In this document: positions 1-8,338 of the stretch, piece by piece
Layout of the letters: each line of letters starts with the position of its first letter
Position numbering within the stretch: position 1 is the first letter of the stretch
Origin: an uncultured Anaerolineae bacterium
Lineage (GTDB): Bacteria; Chloroflexota; Anaerolineae; Anaerolineales; Villigracilaceae
DNA: 48,611 nucleotides
NCBI GenBank assembly: GCA_903854805.1
Contig: CAINXK010000045.1
Location: forward strand, 1-48,611
Reading direction: 5' to 3'
The notes under the pieces: generated by a model
What the model was told of the DNA's origin: nothing
The model's input: the letters and a program-made list of their open reading frames with translations, nothing else
The model's database searches: none
Translations under genes and position numbers: made by a program

Positions 1-486
1 CCCATCGTCTGACAGGCGGACCAACCGCTCATACTTCATACCTATCTTTTCAAGCACCCTGATGGAGCCAATGTTATCCTGATCTGTGATTGCCACCAGG
101 CGCTTGATTCCCAGACTGTGCAAGGCATAGTTTTTGACTGCCAGGACCGCTTCACTGGCATAGCCGTTACGCCAAAAGCGCTCCAGAAAGGCATATCCAA
201 TATCAATATCCTGCAAAGATTCTCTTTTTACCAGCCCGCAAATTCCAAGCGATTCTTTTGAGGACTGCAATTGAACCAGCCATAACCCGAAACCAAAGCG
301 TTCATAACTGGCGAGGGCGCCTTTTTGCAGATAACTTCTGGCATCGTCCAGGGTTCTAACGCCACGGTCTCCAATAAAACGCACAAAATCAGGTTCATTC
401 AGTAATTCGAGTATGAAACCTGCATCTTCCAGGGTCAGCTCAAGAAGGCAAAGCCTGCTCGTTTCCAAAACAAAAGACTGTGTCAT
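1..486 (-). CDS. GNAT family N-acetyltransferase (partial, C-terminus cut by window edge)
   Basis: The minus-strand frame encodes 162 residues and runs off the window edge. The start reads MTQSFVLETSRLCLLEL, followed by a RimJ/RimL-type acetyltransferase pattern: a mid-region with LGICGLVKR, then DIGYAFLERFWRNGYASEA and a downstream NIGSIRVLEKIGM. These are the usual acetyl-CoA-binding loop and C-terminal signature of ribosomal-protein-type GNAT enzymes, which move an acetyl group to an N-terminal or small-molecule amine. The ATG overlaps the surE stop as ATGA, so the two genes are translationally coupled. The acceptor cannot be told from sequence. Family call firm, substrate unknown. Confidence 0.85.
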   Translation of the reverse strand, partial: MTQSFVLETSRLCLLELTLEDAGFILELLNEPDFVRFIGDRGVRTLDDARSYLQKGALASYERFGFGLWLVQLQSSKESLGICGLVKRESLQDIDIGYAFLERFWRNGYASEAVLAVKNYALHSLGIKRLVAITDQDNIGSIRVLEKIGMKYERLVRLSDDG

Positions 487-1247
487 TCCCAATTCCATTT
501 TTCTAAAGTCAGCAAAGCCAGGCGTGCGGTAAGATCGAGCTGCAGAGGGGTTACCGAGATATACCCGGCCATCAATGCCCCAAAATCAGTACCAGCCTGA
601 TCAACACCGGTGGGGAATTCGCCACCAATCCAATAATATGGCTGACCGCGCGGATCAATGCGCGCGTCGAGCGCATCTCGATAAACACGCAAACCCTGGC
701 GAGTGGTCAAAAATCCTTTTAGCGCTGTTTCCGGCAAGTTGGGAATATTAACGTTCAAAAGGGTACCTTCCGGCAGGCCTTCAGCCAGAACAAGCGCCAC
801 AACCCGCGAAGCCAGACGCGCAGCAAGGGCATAATCCAATTCTCCGTGGCCCGGTCTGCCATCCAGCGAAAAGGCAACCCCGGGCACTCCCGAGATAACG
901 GCTTCCATCGCAGCTGTCACAGTTCCAGAATAGGTGACATCATGACCAATATTCGCGTTTGGGTTAATACCCGAAACCACCAGATCTATCTTTTTGGGCA
1001 CCACACCCAAAAAGGCCAACGCCACGCAATCACTCGGCGCGCCATCGCTCGCCTTGGCAGGTGAACCATCCGCAAGTTGTACATCCCGAACGCGCAGAGG
1101 ACGATCCATGGTCTTAACATGCCCGGATGCACTCCAATTGCGATCAGGAGCCAGAATAGTTACATCGCCAAGCTTACGCATGGCCTGCGCGAGTGCCAAT
1201 AAACCCGGCGCCTGTACGCCATCATCATTTGTTACCAGAATATGCAT
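483..1247 (-). CDS. surE: 5'/3'-nucleotidase SurE
   Basis: SurE is a metal-dependent survival phosphatase that dephosphorylates nucleoside 5'- and 3'-monophosphates in the cytoplasm. The 254-residue product begins MHILVTNDDGVQAPGL, with the acidic metal pair D8/D9. It also has DRNWSASGH, SDCVALAF and the SGINPNANIGHDV loop with the expected Asn metal ligand. Length matches the family. I chose the ATG at 1247 because GGAGG at 1251-1255 precedes it by a short spacer. The ATG at 1250 is too close, and longer extensions read poorly. The gene is divergent from the lipoprotein at 1280 and coupled to the downstream acetyltransferase. Confidence 0.95.
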   Translation of the reverse strand: MHILVTNDDGVQAPGLLALAQAMRKLGDVTILAPDRNWSASGHVKTMDRPLRVRDVQLADGSPAKASDGAPSDCVALAFLGVVPKKIDLVVSGINPNANIGHDVTYSGTVTAAMEAVISGVPGVAFSLDGRPGHGELDYALAARLASRVVALVLAEGLPEGTLLNVNIPNLPETALKGFLTTRQGLRVYRDALDARIDPRGQPYYWIGGEFPTGVDQAGTDFGALMAGYISVTPLQLDLTARLALLTLEKWNWE

Positions 1248-1265
1248 CATTCCTCCGATTCCCGA

Positions 1266-1273
1266 ATTATAAT
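1266..1273. promoter_or_regulatory. Shared symmetric -10 element between divergent genes
   Basis: ATTATAAT is its own reverse complement, so it gives a perfect TATAAT on both strands. On the plus strand (TATAAT 1268-1273) the predicted start of transcription is the A of the ATG at 1280, which would give a leaderless mRNA. On the minus strand (1271-1266) the start is about 1259, just ahead of the surE Shine-Dalgarno. No good -35 is visible on either side. Confidence 0.5.
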
Positions 1274-1279
1274 CCTCCC

Positions 1280-2332
1280 ATGCGCACACGCTTGCTTTTT
1301 GCTGTTTGCCTGGTGGTGCTAAGCGCCTGCACGCCCACTACCACCACGCAAACATCCTATCTGCCAGGTTTTTTCTACCTGACTTTCACACCAGACCCAA
1401 CGCTGCATTTGGCAAACGCTATTGATGCTTCTACGCGACAGCAAATCGCGCTCAATCCGCCCAGCGATTGCTCTTTTTATGCGCTTCGCCCCGCGCCATT
1501 GGGGCGCTGGATCGCAGTGGAATGGGAATGTTCATTTGGCCCGGCAGTGGAACTTTTTGATACTGCCAGCGGAAAATCGCACTTTGCGCTTTCGGATCCA
1601 AGCATCGACAGCCGTTTCCTTGCCTGGCAACCGGATGGTGGCGCACTTTATATAAAAATTGGAACTCTCTCAGTACCCCAGACCCTGCGAGTGGATGCGG
1701 CAACCGGCAAGGCAACTGAACTACCAATCTCGCCCTTTGCGTATGATTTGACAGTGGCACCCGATGGTCAGAAGGTCTTGTTTTCGCTTAGCAAGGGCAT
1801 CGGTTTTGGTTCTGAGACCTGGCTGGCTGGTCCGGATGGACAAAACCCGTCACAACTTTTGGTAGATACCGAAAATATAACCGCGCTTGCACAATACGCA
1901 CCCGATGGAAGCCAGATTGCTTATATTCGGATACCAGACAACCAGGAGGCTGCTCCGCCCGGCGAACTCTGGCTGATGGATGCCAATGGATTTCATCCGC
2001 GTATGCTAGCCAATGCGGATGCCGGGCGCGGATTTTCGCCAGCCTGGTCACCAGATGGATCCAAAATTGCTTTTATCGGCCGAGACCAACCTGAAAACCC
2101 AGCATCAATCAATCTTTCGATCTACGACTTGAAGCAGGCAAAGATTTTTAGCACTGCGGCTGCTCCCGACACCCAACCAGCATGGTCACCCGATAGCGAA
2201 ACCCTTATCTTTAGCAGCCTTTCCCCATTAAATGCCGGGGGTGATAAAATGGGTGTATGGCTTTTTGGATTTTCCAGTGGGCAGGTAAACAAACTGGTAA
2301 ACGGCGCTTGCTGCGCCGGATGGATTCGTTAA
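1280..2332 (+). CDS. Beta-propeller (WD40-like/PD40) lipoprotein
   Basis: This 350-residue protein starts MRTRLLFAVCLVVLSACTP, a lipoprotein signal peptide with lipobox LSAC, so it should be anchored outside the membrane. The mature part shows TolB/PD40-type blades: YAPDGSQIAYIR, AWSPDGSKIAFIGRD and AWSPDSETLIFSS, each the usual x-W/Y-SPDG-x-I-x-F/Y strand pattern. Such propellers bind proteins or ligands and no catalytic residues are apparent. The ATG at 1280 was chosen for the signal peptide. No Shine-Dalgarno precedes it, but TATAAT lies exactly at the distance expected for leaderless transcription. The next gene begins by overlapping its stop (TAATG), so the two form an operon. Specific role unknown. 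Confidence 0.75.
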   Translation: MRTRLLFAVCLVVLSACTPTTTTQTSYLPGFFYLTFTPDPTLHLANAIDASTRQQIALNPPSDCSFYALRPAPLGRWIAVEWECSFGPAVELFDTASGKSHFALSDPSIDSRFLAWQPDGGALYIKIGTLSVPQTLRVDAATGKATELPISPFAYDLTVAPDGQKVLFSLSKGIGFGSETWLAGPDGQNPSQLLVDTENITALAQYAPDGSQIAYIRIPDNQEAAPPGELWLMDANGFHPRMLANADAGRGFSPAWSPDGSKIAFIGRDQPENPASINLSIYDLKQAKIFSTAAAPDTQPAWSPDSETLIFSSLSPLNAGGDKMGVWLFGFSSGQVNKLVNGACCAGWIR

Positions 2333-3174
2333 TGAACCGGACTGTCTTTTTCGCACTAACACTTCTCATTTTCCCACTTCTCGGCGCCTGCGGACCGTTG
2401 GCCACCCCGGCAGTAGATTTGCCATTCGTCATAACCCTGACACACACAGCAGCGATTGGTTCGCCTATCCCTGCGCAGAAGCTTGCGATCGAAACCGAGC
2501 TGAGCGCCCCAACACAAATGGCAGAGCAAGTCGTTACGCCAACTGCCATTCAATCAGGATCCACCGCCACAACCAGCGCAGCAACTGCTGCAGCCGTAAC
2601 CCCGGCAGTCCCTTCAACTTACATTCCCTACCAACCGGCACCCACCGAAACGCTGCTGCCACAATTAGATCTTCCCACCGAACAACCCAGGGCACCTGCC
2701 TTGGTAGCATGGACAGGGCTCCCTACTTACCCTGGAGATTCAGACCCCGGCCGGCTCTTTCGCATGGATTACGATCCGGATATCTGGGCACAAACGGAGG
2801 GACTATTTGGCGATATCGTACTGGGCAACCGTCGTATCGATTACTGTACGATCACTCCCTGGACCGGGCGCGGCTTGCCAATGGATTGGAAAGTGACTCA
2901 TGAATTTCGCATTATCGGCTCGGCTGGCTTTGATGTGAACACCGTCACTGTTCAGGATACGGTTAAGTTTGTCAGTTACGTGGGTGGCGATACACATCTG
3001 CTGACTGGGTTCCAGGTTTCTTTCAATGAACAACAGGAGCAATGCCTGCAAGATGCGGAAGCTATTTTTGGCACACTGCGTGCCTTCGCATCAGTCCCCA
3101 CCGCAACACCCACCTTTATACCCGAGACGCCAACACCCAGCGTGACTGCAACGGGGGCAGCCCCCACGCCATGA
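2332..3174 (+). CDS. Thr/Pro-rich lipoprotein of unknown function
   Basis: The start MNRTVFFALTLLIFPLLGACG is a lipoprotein signal with lipobox LGAC. An alternative ATG at 2320 would add four residues. The 280-residue product has a Thr/Ala/Pro-rich linker up to about residue 125. A globular part follows (TGLPTYPGDSDPGRLFRMDYDP to about residue 255), then a second TPTFIPETPTPSVT tail. I do not recognise the globular domain. It holds two cysteines (DYCTITPW and QEQCLQDA) that could form a disulfide. The gene overlaps the upstream propeller lipoprotein (TAATG) and the downstream M23 peptidase (ATGA), so all three are probably co-translated and act at the cell surface. Confidence 0.6.
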   Translation: MNRTVFFALTLLIFPLLGACGPLATPAVDLPFVITLTHTAAIGSPIPAQKLAIETELSAPTQMAEQVVTPTAIQSGSTATTSAATAAAVTPAVPSTYIPYQPAPTETLLPQLDLPTEQPRAPALVAWTGLPTYPGDSDPGRLFRMDYDPDIWAQTEGLFGDIVLGNRRIDYCTITPWTGRGLPMDWKVTHEFRIIGSAGFDVNTVTVQDTVKFVSYVGGDTHLLTGFQVSFNEQQEQCLQDAEAIFGTLRAFASVPTATPTFIPETPTPSVTATGAAPTP

Positions 3175-5375
3175 TGCCAAAATTTCGCCCGCGCTTGTTG
3201 ACCAAATTATTTATTATTAAGCTCGCTGTTAGCGGACTGGCCGTCTTATCCGGGCTAATCATCACCCAGAGCGTTTTTGCGCGCCCCGCAAATCTGGTAA
3301 CGGCATTTCTATATCCGCCTTTTTACGGACGATCATCCGAAGAATCGATCTTCGATCATAGCAACCCCACTTACAGCACTTCAGATAACAAGGTCGTCAC
3401 CTATCAGGGCGAAATATTGAACAAGGCCTGTCCAAAGCCTGCACCGGAAGGCACTCCGCCGCCAAATGGTCTTTGCGATTATGGCTACGGTGGATACTGG
3501 AGCTATCGGCTGGGCGCTTACACTTTTTATAATGGGCATGATGGTATCGATTTCGGCTTAAGTTACCGTCCCGTGCTGGCCGCCGGAAACGCCAACCAGG
3601 TCATATACGCTGGTTGGTACAATCCGCAGGATCATCGCAGCAACCTGGGTATCTATGTCCGCTTACGTCATCCAGAAGGATACGATACCTGGTACGGCCA
3701 CATGAGTGCCCTGGCTGTTCAATCTTGCAGTTTTTCCGGTTGCACAGATCTTCAACACGGCGAGATCATCGGCACCAGCGGCACCACGGGCAACTCGTCC
3801 GGTCCACATTTGCACTTCCGTGTGACCAACTTGCAAGCCAAACCAATCGATCCATACGGATGGGCCGGACAACCCGGGCAGGATCCTTGGCCCTATAACC
3901 AGGCAGAATCGTTGTGGGCCCAATACCCCAACACCAGCGGGTCGCCTGCCAATGTCTATCCATCAGGCCCAGCCCTGACTGAAGCACCGGCAGCTGCCAG
4001 CGGTTATTTAATCGACGATCTTGACCCACGTTTTGACCAGATCCCGGCCAACTGCTGGAACGTCATCAACACCAGCGCCGCCAACAGTCAGAATGCGCGC
4101 ATGCTGGCGGTCCAGCCCATCACCGATGGCGTTGACACCTGCCAGGCGCGTTGGAAGCTCCCCCCCGCTACAGGTGCCGGCATCTTTGATGTGTATGTCA
4201 GAGTTCCGGTCATTCACGCCACCAGCGAAGGCGCCATCTACAACATCGTCCACGATGGAGTCACTGATGCCGTGGTACTTAACCAATCCGTATTCCCCAA
4301 CCCTGCCGTACCAAGTGGCTGGGTCACCATTGGGAAATATTATTTCAACGCGGCCAGCCTGGAATATGTTCAACTCGGAAATAAAACCCAGGACCAGTCT
4401 ACAACTGTATCCGGCCTGGAATTGGCGGCAGATGCTGTGCGTTTCGTTCCGCTCAGCGTCGGAACTGCGGTTCCAAGTGATACCCCCACCACGACACTGA
4501 CAGCAACTATCACGCTGACGCCATCCAGCACACTAACACCCACGCTTACCTATACACCATCCATCACGCCAACAGTCACAATCACCCAAACTGCACCTAT
4601 TACGCCATCTCCAACTATTACTAAAACACCAACCATCACCAAGACACCGACCATCACCAAAACCCCAACTTTCACCAGAACACCAACATTTACTCCGGTA
4701 ATCAAACCAAGCTCCACACGCTGGCCAACCGCAACCTTGCCGTATACCCTGATCAAGGTTTATTTTGCGAATGCCGCCCGCCTGGCAAGTGGGCAGCCAC
4801 CTTATGAGGTGAACCGGGGCAGATACATCAGTTCAAGCCTGGATTTACGCAAGGCAGCCATCGACCAGTATTTCAAGGGACCCGGCGCAACCGAGCGTTA
4901 CACCTATGGCGATGTGGCCATCTACGATGGCTATACCGGCTACACTAAATTTGAACTCACTGGCGGGCTTGCGCGAATTTACCTGGCGGGTAAGTGTAAA
5001 CGTCAGTTGGCGAATTACAGCATTGCGCAACTCCTGCTCATCAACCTGAAGCAGTTCCCACAAGTACAGGCTGTCAAGATATTTGATGAAAACGGGCAGA
5101 CTCAAAACCCGGATGGAATTAACGATTCAGTGCCTGCCTGCCTAGAAACAAATTACACGCCCACCCCCACGCCCATACTAACCTCACTCCCAGCGTCGGC
5201 CACCAGTACAATCACTCCGATTGTCCCGACCATGACGCCAACAAACCCAACACCACCAACCAATACGGCCACACCCGGCCTTCCATCTGTCACGCCAGCC
5301 ATTGCCACCCGTTGGCCCACATTAACCCCACGGCCAACCGATACTCGCTGGCCGACCCAGACCTCCCGACCATGA
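3171..5375 (+). CDS. M23-family metallopeptidase with golvesin-like and GerMN-like domains
   Basis: The 734-residue secreted protein has an N-terminal hydrophobic helix (residues about 10-35). An M23 (LytM-type) domain follows, with zinc motif HDGID (H123, D127) and GPHLHF (H213, H215). Next is a golvesin/xanthan-lyase-CBD-like beta domain (about 260-425) with YLIDDLDPRF, WKLPPATGAGIFDVYVRVP and LAADAVRFVPL. Then comes a Thr/Pro linker with TITKTP repeats. A GerMN-like domain (about 520-655) has LIKVYFANAARL, the KGPGATER-type helix and LKQFPQVQAVKIF. A second Thr/Pro tail ends in RWPT repeats. M23 enzymes cut peptidoglycan cross-bridges, and all four zinc-site residues are present, so it is probably active. 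The start is one of two ATGs (3171, 3174) overlapping the upstream stop. Confidence 0.8.
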   Translation: MMPKFRPRLLTKLFIIKLAVSGLAVLSGLIITQSVFARPANLVTAFLYPPFYGRSSEESIFDHSNPTYSTSDNKVVTYQGEILNKACPKPAPEGTPPPNGLCDYGYGGYWSYRLGAYTFYNGHDGIDFGLSYRPVLAAGNANQVIYAGWYNPQDHRSNLGIYVRLRHPEGYDTWYGHMSALAVQSCSFSGCTDLQHGEIIGTSGTTGNSSGPHLHFRVTNLQAKPIDPYGWAGQPGQDPWPYNQAESLWAQYPNTSGSPANVYPSGPALTEAPAAASGYLIDDLDPRFDQIPANCWNVINTSAANSQNARMLAVQPITDGVDTCQARWKLPPATGAGIFDVYVRVPVIHATSEGAIYNIVHDGVTDAVVLNQSVFPNPAVPSGWVTIGKYYFNAASLEYVQLGNKTQDQSTTVSGLELAADAVRFVPLSVGTAVPSDTPTTTLTATITLTPSSTLTPTLTYTPSITPTVTITQTAPITPSPTITKTPTITKTPTITKTPTFTRTPTFTPVIKPSSTRWPTATLPYTLIKVYFANAARLASGQPPYEVNRGRYISSSLDLRKAAIDQYFKGPGATERYTYGDVAIYDGYTGYTKFELTGGLARIYLAGKCKRQLANYSIAQLLLINLKQFPQVQAVKIFDENGQTQNPDGINDSVPACLETNYTPTPTPILTSLPASATSTITPIVPTMTPTNPTPPTNTATPGLPSVTPAIATRWPTLTPRPTDTRWPTQTSRP
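4612..4695 (+). repeat. Imperfect 15-bp tandem repeats coding a TITKTP linker
   Basis: Units of the type ACCATCACCAARACR repeat several times with third-base drift. They encode the TPTITKTP linker between the golvesin-like and GerMN-like domains of the M23 protein. This is a coding low-complexity repeat that may vary in copy number. Confidence 0.7.
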
Positions 5376-5523
5376 TTGCATCTATCAAGCCCGACCCATT
5401 TCGAAAGTAGGGACGAAACCAGACTCGAGGCACCATTCTGGCGACATATGCAGATGCGCGATTGCAGGTTTTCTTAGTTGTTAAAAATGGGGGGATAAAA
5501 CGAATCCCAAATCTATACAGTCT

Positions 5524-7038
5524 TCAAGGTGCCAAATCATACAGATAGAGATTGATAGCCGTGCCTGGATCAATGAATTCGCGTTTTTTGGTGCCAAGCT
5601 GACCGGCATAATGGAGGATATAGTCTCGATCATCCAGGTAGTCGTAATCCGTCAGGTGGCTGAATAAGAACCAGACCCGTTTTTTGCCCAGCATTTGATC
5701 AAGCTCAGCCTGGTAACCGGCCTGGTTTTGGCGAAAATCTGCGCCGTTCAAAACCGTCGCGTTTTCAAGACCATACTTGGGAGCATAGTATCGAAAAGCG
5801 GGGATACTCGTATTATAAAGATAAATGACGTCACTCGGTCGATAATTGGTTTTTAGAAAAACCATGGTAGGGGCGATATTTTCGGCCATTTTGGGCTTTA
5901 ACAGTAGCTCAATCGAAAAGCTGACAGAACCATAAGCCAGAACCGCGGTCAGCAGCAAGGCCCCGATCAGACCGAAGACAGGTTTGGAAGCAAATGGCCT
6001 GCGTAACACCTCGATCCCCTCTGCCGCGCAAATCAACAATCCTGGAACCACAAACATCGCCAACCGCCCGCCAAATGGATATTTTCCCAGGCTGGAGGCC
6101 AGGAGCGTAAAGGCCAGCGATAATACAAATATCCAGATCCAGCGTTTTTCTCGCAGGAACAAAGAAAGCAACCCAGCCAGCATCAAGAACAGGACCACAA
6201 TGGATGGCACATCAGTAGACAATCCGCCGGGATTGTAGAACAAACTTGTCAAGTGGTCCAGAATCCAGCCGGGGGTGGAACTGGAAAACGGCATAAAAAA
6301 ATCTGCCCAGAAACCAGTCAGAAAGGGGTCAGCTGCCAGGCTGCGATATTGGATCAGGTAGAGAGCAGCAAAATTGATCAGCCAAAAACACCCACATAAA
6401 ACATAGTTGAATACTTTGCGCCAGTCTTTTTTCAAGGCTGCCGTACCCATTAACACCAGGCCAAGGCCAGCCAGAGTAAATACTGCGGCATGCGAAATCC
6501 AGATGGAAAGCGCTCCAAACAAACCGAGCAACCAATAGTCCTTGCGGGTAGTTGCTTTGCCCAGCAGGTTGAGCCCCAATAAGTAGAGCAACAGGCTAAC
6601 CGTAATATCAACAGCATATTGTTTAACCTGTACGCTGTAAGAGACAATATGCCGGCTGGAAGCAAAAATAAGCAGGGCAAAAACAACGCCCACTGGACGA
6701 ATAAATTGGCGGGCTACCAACCATAAGATCACCAAAGATAAACAACCCGCTAAAAAGGGAAACAGGCGCAGGCTGTATTCATTATTTCCCAAAATTGTCT
6801 CAAACAGCTTGATTATCCACAAAAACCCCAGAGGGGCACCCTGTTCATAGTCCAGCGGCTTGAGCAGTGCGCTAAAACTACGGTTAACAATATTGAGGGC
6901 CAGCATAGCCTCATCCAACCAGAAAGAGAGATTCAACGTATATTGGCGAAAGCGCAAAACCAACCCGAATCCAATTACGAACAATGCGGCCGTAGTTTCA
7001 AGGTTGAGACGGGATTTTACCCACTTTACAATCGACAT
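5524..7038 (-). CDS. GT-C type membrane glycosyltransferase (PMT/ArnT-like)
   Basis: This 504-residue multi-pass protein has a short cytoplasmic start and first helix (TTAALFVIGFGLVLRF). The first extracytoplasmic loop holds FWLDEAMLALNIVNRSF, the acidic DE motif typical of GT-C enzymes that use polyprenyl-phosphate sugars (PMT_2/ArnT/RgtA group). About ten more helices follow, then a soluble C-terminal region from about residue 385 (TNYRPSDVIYLYNTSIPAFRYY). It likely adds a sugar to lipid, glycan or protein outside the membrane. It starts 12 bases after the phosphoglucose/phosphomannose isomerase gene on the same strand, so an activated-sugar link is plausible. Acceptor and donor unknown. 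Confidence 0.8.
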   Translation of the reverse strand: MSIVKWVKSRLNLETTAALFVIGFGLVLRFRQYTLNLSFWLDEAMLALNIVNRSFSALLKPLDYEQGAPLGFLWIIKLFETILGNNEYSLRLFPFLAGCLSLVILWLVARQFIRPVGVVFALLIFASSRHIVSYSVQVKQYAVDITVSLLLYLLGLNLLGKATTRKDYWLLGLFGALSIWISHAAVFTLAGLGLVLMGTAALKKDWRKVFNYVLCGCFWLINFAALYLIQYRSLAADPFLTGFWADFFMPFSSSTPGWILDHLTSLFYNPGGLSTDVPSIVVLFLMLAGLLSLFLREKRWIWIFVLSLAFTLLASSLGKYPFGGRLAMFVVPGLLICAAEGIEVLRRPFASKPVFGLIGALLLTAVLAYGSVSFSIELLLKPKMAENIAPTMVFLKTNYRPSDVIYLYNTSIPAFRYYAPKYGLENATVLNGADFRQNQAGYQAELDQMLGKKRVWFLFSHLTDYDYLDDRDYILHYAGQLGTKKREFIDPGTAINLYLYDLAP

Positions 7039-7050
7039 CGTGTTTGGATG

Positions 7051-8118
7051 CTATCTTTTCGCAGCAAGCGCGGCATTAAGTTCGACCAGCGCATCAACAG
7101 GTGTTGGGTTGGTGGAATAGGCAATCGCAAGATAGAAAGCCATATAATCGCCAAAATGAATTGCTGTCCACATTTGGGCGAGACTGGTTTCGCCCAAAGC
7201 CAGGTAGATATCTGTGTTAAGACCCTCAAGCATAAAGGTCTGCCGGGTAATCATAGCGCGGAGGCGATTGCGAGTATGTTCAGAAACCGCGCTTAGAAAA
7301 AGTGTCATCGTATGCGGCATAAGCAGGTCTGTAGACGGATTGACTATCCCTGCAAGAGTGTTGTGGTCGGCTTCGGGTAAAAATTCAAAATTGGCAGGCG
7401 CTTTTGCCAGTTCGTTGATCTGGGATTTCCAGCGCCGGGCAACTGTTGTCAAAACGCCAGAACCGAAAATCGTCACCCAGCGACCTACCAGCTGCCCGGC
7501 GTAACGCTTGGCCTGGTTTTGCGCGGCTGGAACAGAGACCTGAATCAGCTTTTGCTGAATTTTCATGGTTTGCACAGCTCCTGCCAACAGCTCAGCCTGT
7601 GCAGGTAACAAGCCAAGCCGTTCAAAAATAGCAAGCAGCAGCCCAAAAGCGAAACCAATGGATACACGTGTTTGGCTGGTGTGCGAAAAAAGCCAGACAG
7701 GACAGCCCGCAGTGGCAGCCCTTTCGGCTAATTTACCACCGGTGGTAACCACGATGATCGAGCAACCCTGCTTCAGAGCTTGTTCAAAAGAATCAAGCGT
7801 CTCTTCAGGTTCACCCAAGATCGATGATGCAATAAAGAGCGTTTGCTTGCCATTTGCGAAAGCGGGTAGACCGTAATCGCGATGCACAATGACAGGCACG
7901 GGACAATTTTGAGCAGCATACCCGGCCAGCAAATCGGCACCGATAGCCGAGCCGCCCATCCCACTGACAACCACACGCGTGATACCCATGATAGTTGGAA
8001 GTGGCAGCGTTTGGCCAAGCGTCCAAGCTTGGGCAAGTTGGTCAGGCAGATTGTCAATTTCTGCCAGCATATTCTGCTTATCGAGTTCTTTGATTACGGA
8101 GAGATCGTCAAGATTCAT
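7051..8118 (-). CDS. Bifunctional phosphoglucose/phosphomannose isomerase (SIS domain)
   Basis: The enzyme interconverts glucose-6-P or mannose-6-P with fructose-6-P. The 355-residue sequence has the features of the PGI/PMI family: an N-terminal MNLDDLSVIKELDKQNML, the first SIS domain with VVSGMGGSAIGADLLAGY, and a second SIS half with WVTIFGSGVLTTVARRWKSQINE. The FLPEADHNTLAGI segment carries the conserved Glu/His region of the active site. Length fits the family. It lies upstream of the membrane glycosyltransferase, with 12 bases between them, in one operon. A GGA about 6 bases before the ATG is a weak ribosome site. Sugar specificity cannot be read from sequence alone. Confidence 0.88.
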   Translation of the reverse strand: MNLDDLSVIKELDKQNMLAEIDNLPDQLAQAWTLGQTLPLPTIMGITRVVVSGMGGSAIGADLLAGYAAQNCPVPVIVHRDYGLPAFANGKQTLFIASSILGEPEETLDSFEQALKQGCSIIVVTTGGKLAERAATAGCPVWLFSHTSQTRVSIGFAFGLLLAIFERLGLLPAQAELLAGAVQTMKIQQKLIQVSVPAAQNQAKRYAGQLVGRWVTIFGSGVLTTVARRWKSQINELAKAPANFEFLPEADHNTLAGIVNPSTDLLMPHTMTLFLSAVSEHTRNRLRAMITRQTFMLEGLNTDIYLALGETSLAQMWTAIHFGDYMAFYLAIAYSTNPTPVDALVELNAALAAKR

Positions 8119-8275
8119 AGAATTTCCATGTCAAACACGAACCAGGTCCTAAATATTAAGCTGCGCATTTTCTCACGGCTTCCTCGGTTTTGCTTTTCAC
8201 CAGACTCTTTTGCTGCGCGGCAAATGCAAGTCAAAGGTTTGCCTTGCCTGTGTGTTTTCCGGGAAAATATCTTTT

Positions 8276-8301
8276 AAAAAACCACCCTAGCAATCCGGTG
8301 G
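8276..8301 (-). terminator. Intrinsic terminator of rsmI
   Basis: On the minus strand a CCACC/GGTGG stem (8301-8297 and 8286-8282) with a 10-base loop is followed by six T. It lies 37 bases past the rsmI stop. Confidence 0.65.
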
Positions 8302-8338
8302 CCATTTAGTGGAAACACAATGGTTTGGCCCTGGTTGG

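Noticed and set aside
4612..4695. CRISPR-like or intergenic tandem repeat
   Set aside because: The repeats are in frame within a Thr/Pro linker, have no spacers and drift at third bases.
8119..8275. GGCAAACC and GGTGAAAA-like strings upstream of the isomerase, resembling riboswitch pieces
   Set aside because: The GGCAAACC is not followed by a GNRA-capped stem and GACGCAAAG, and the cobalamin-like strings lack the rest of the core.
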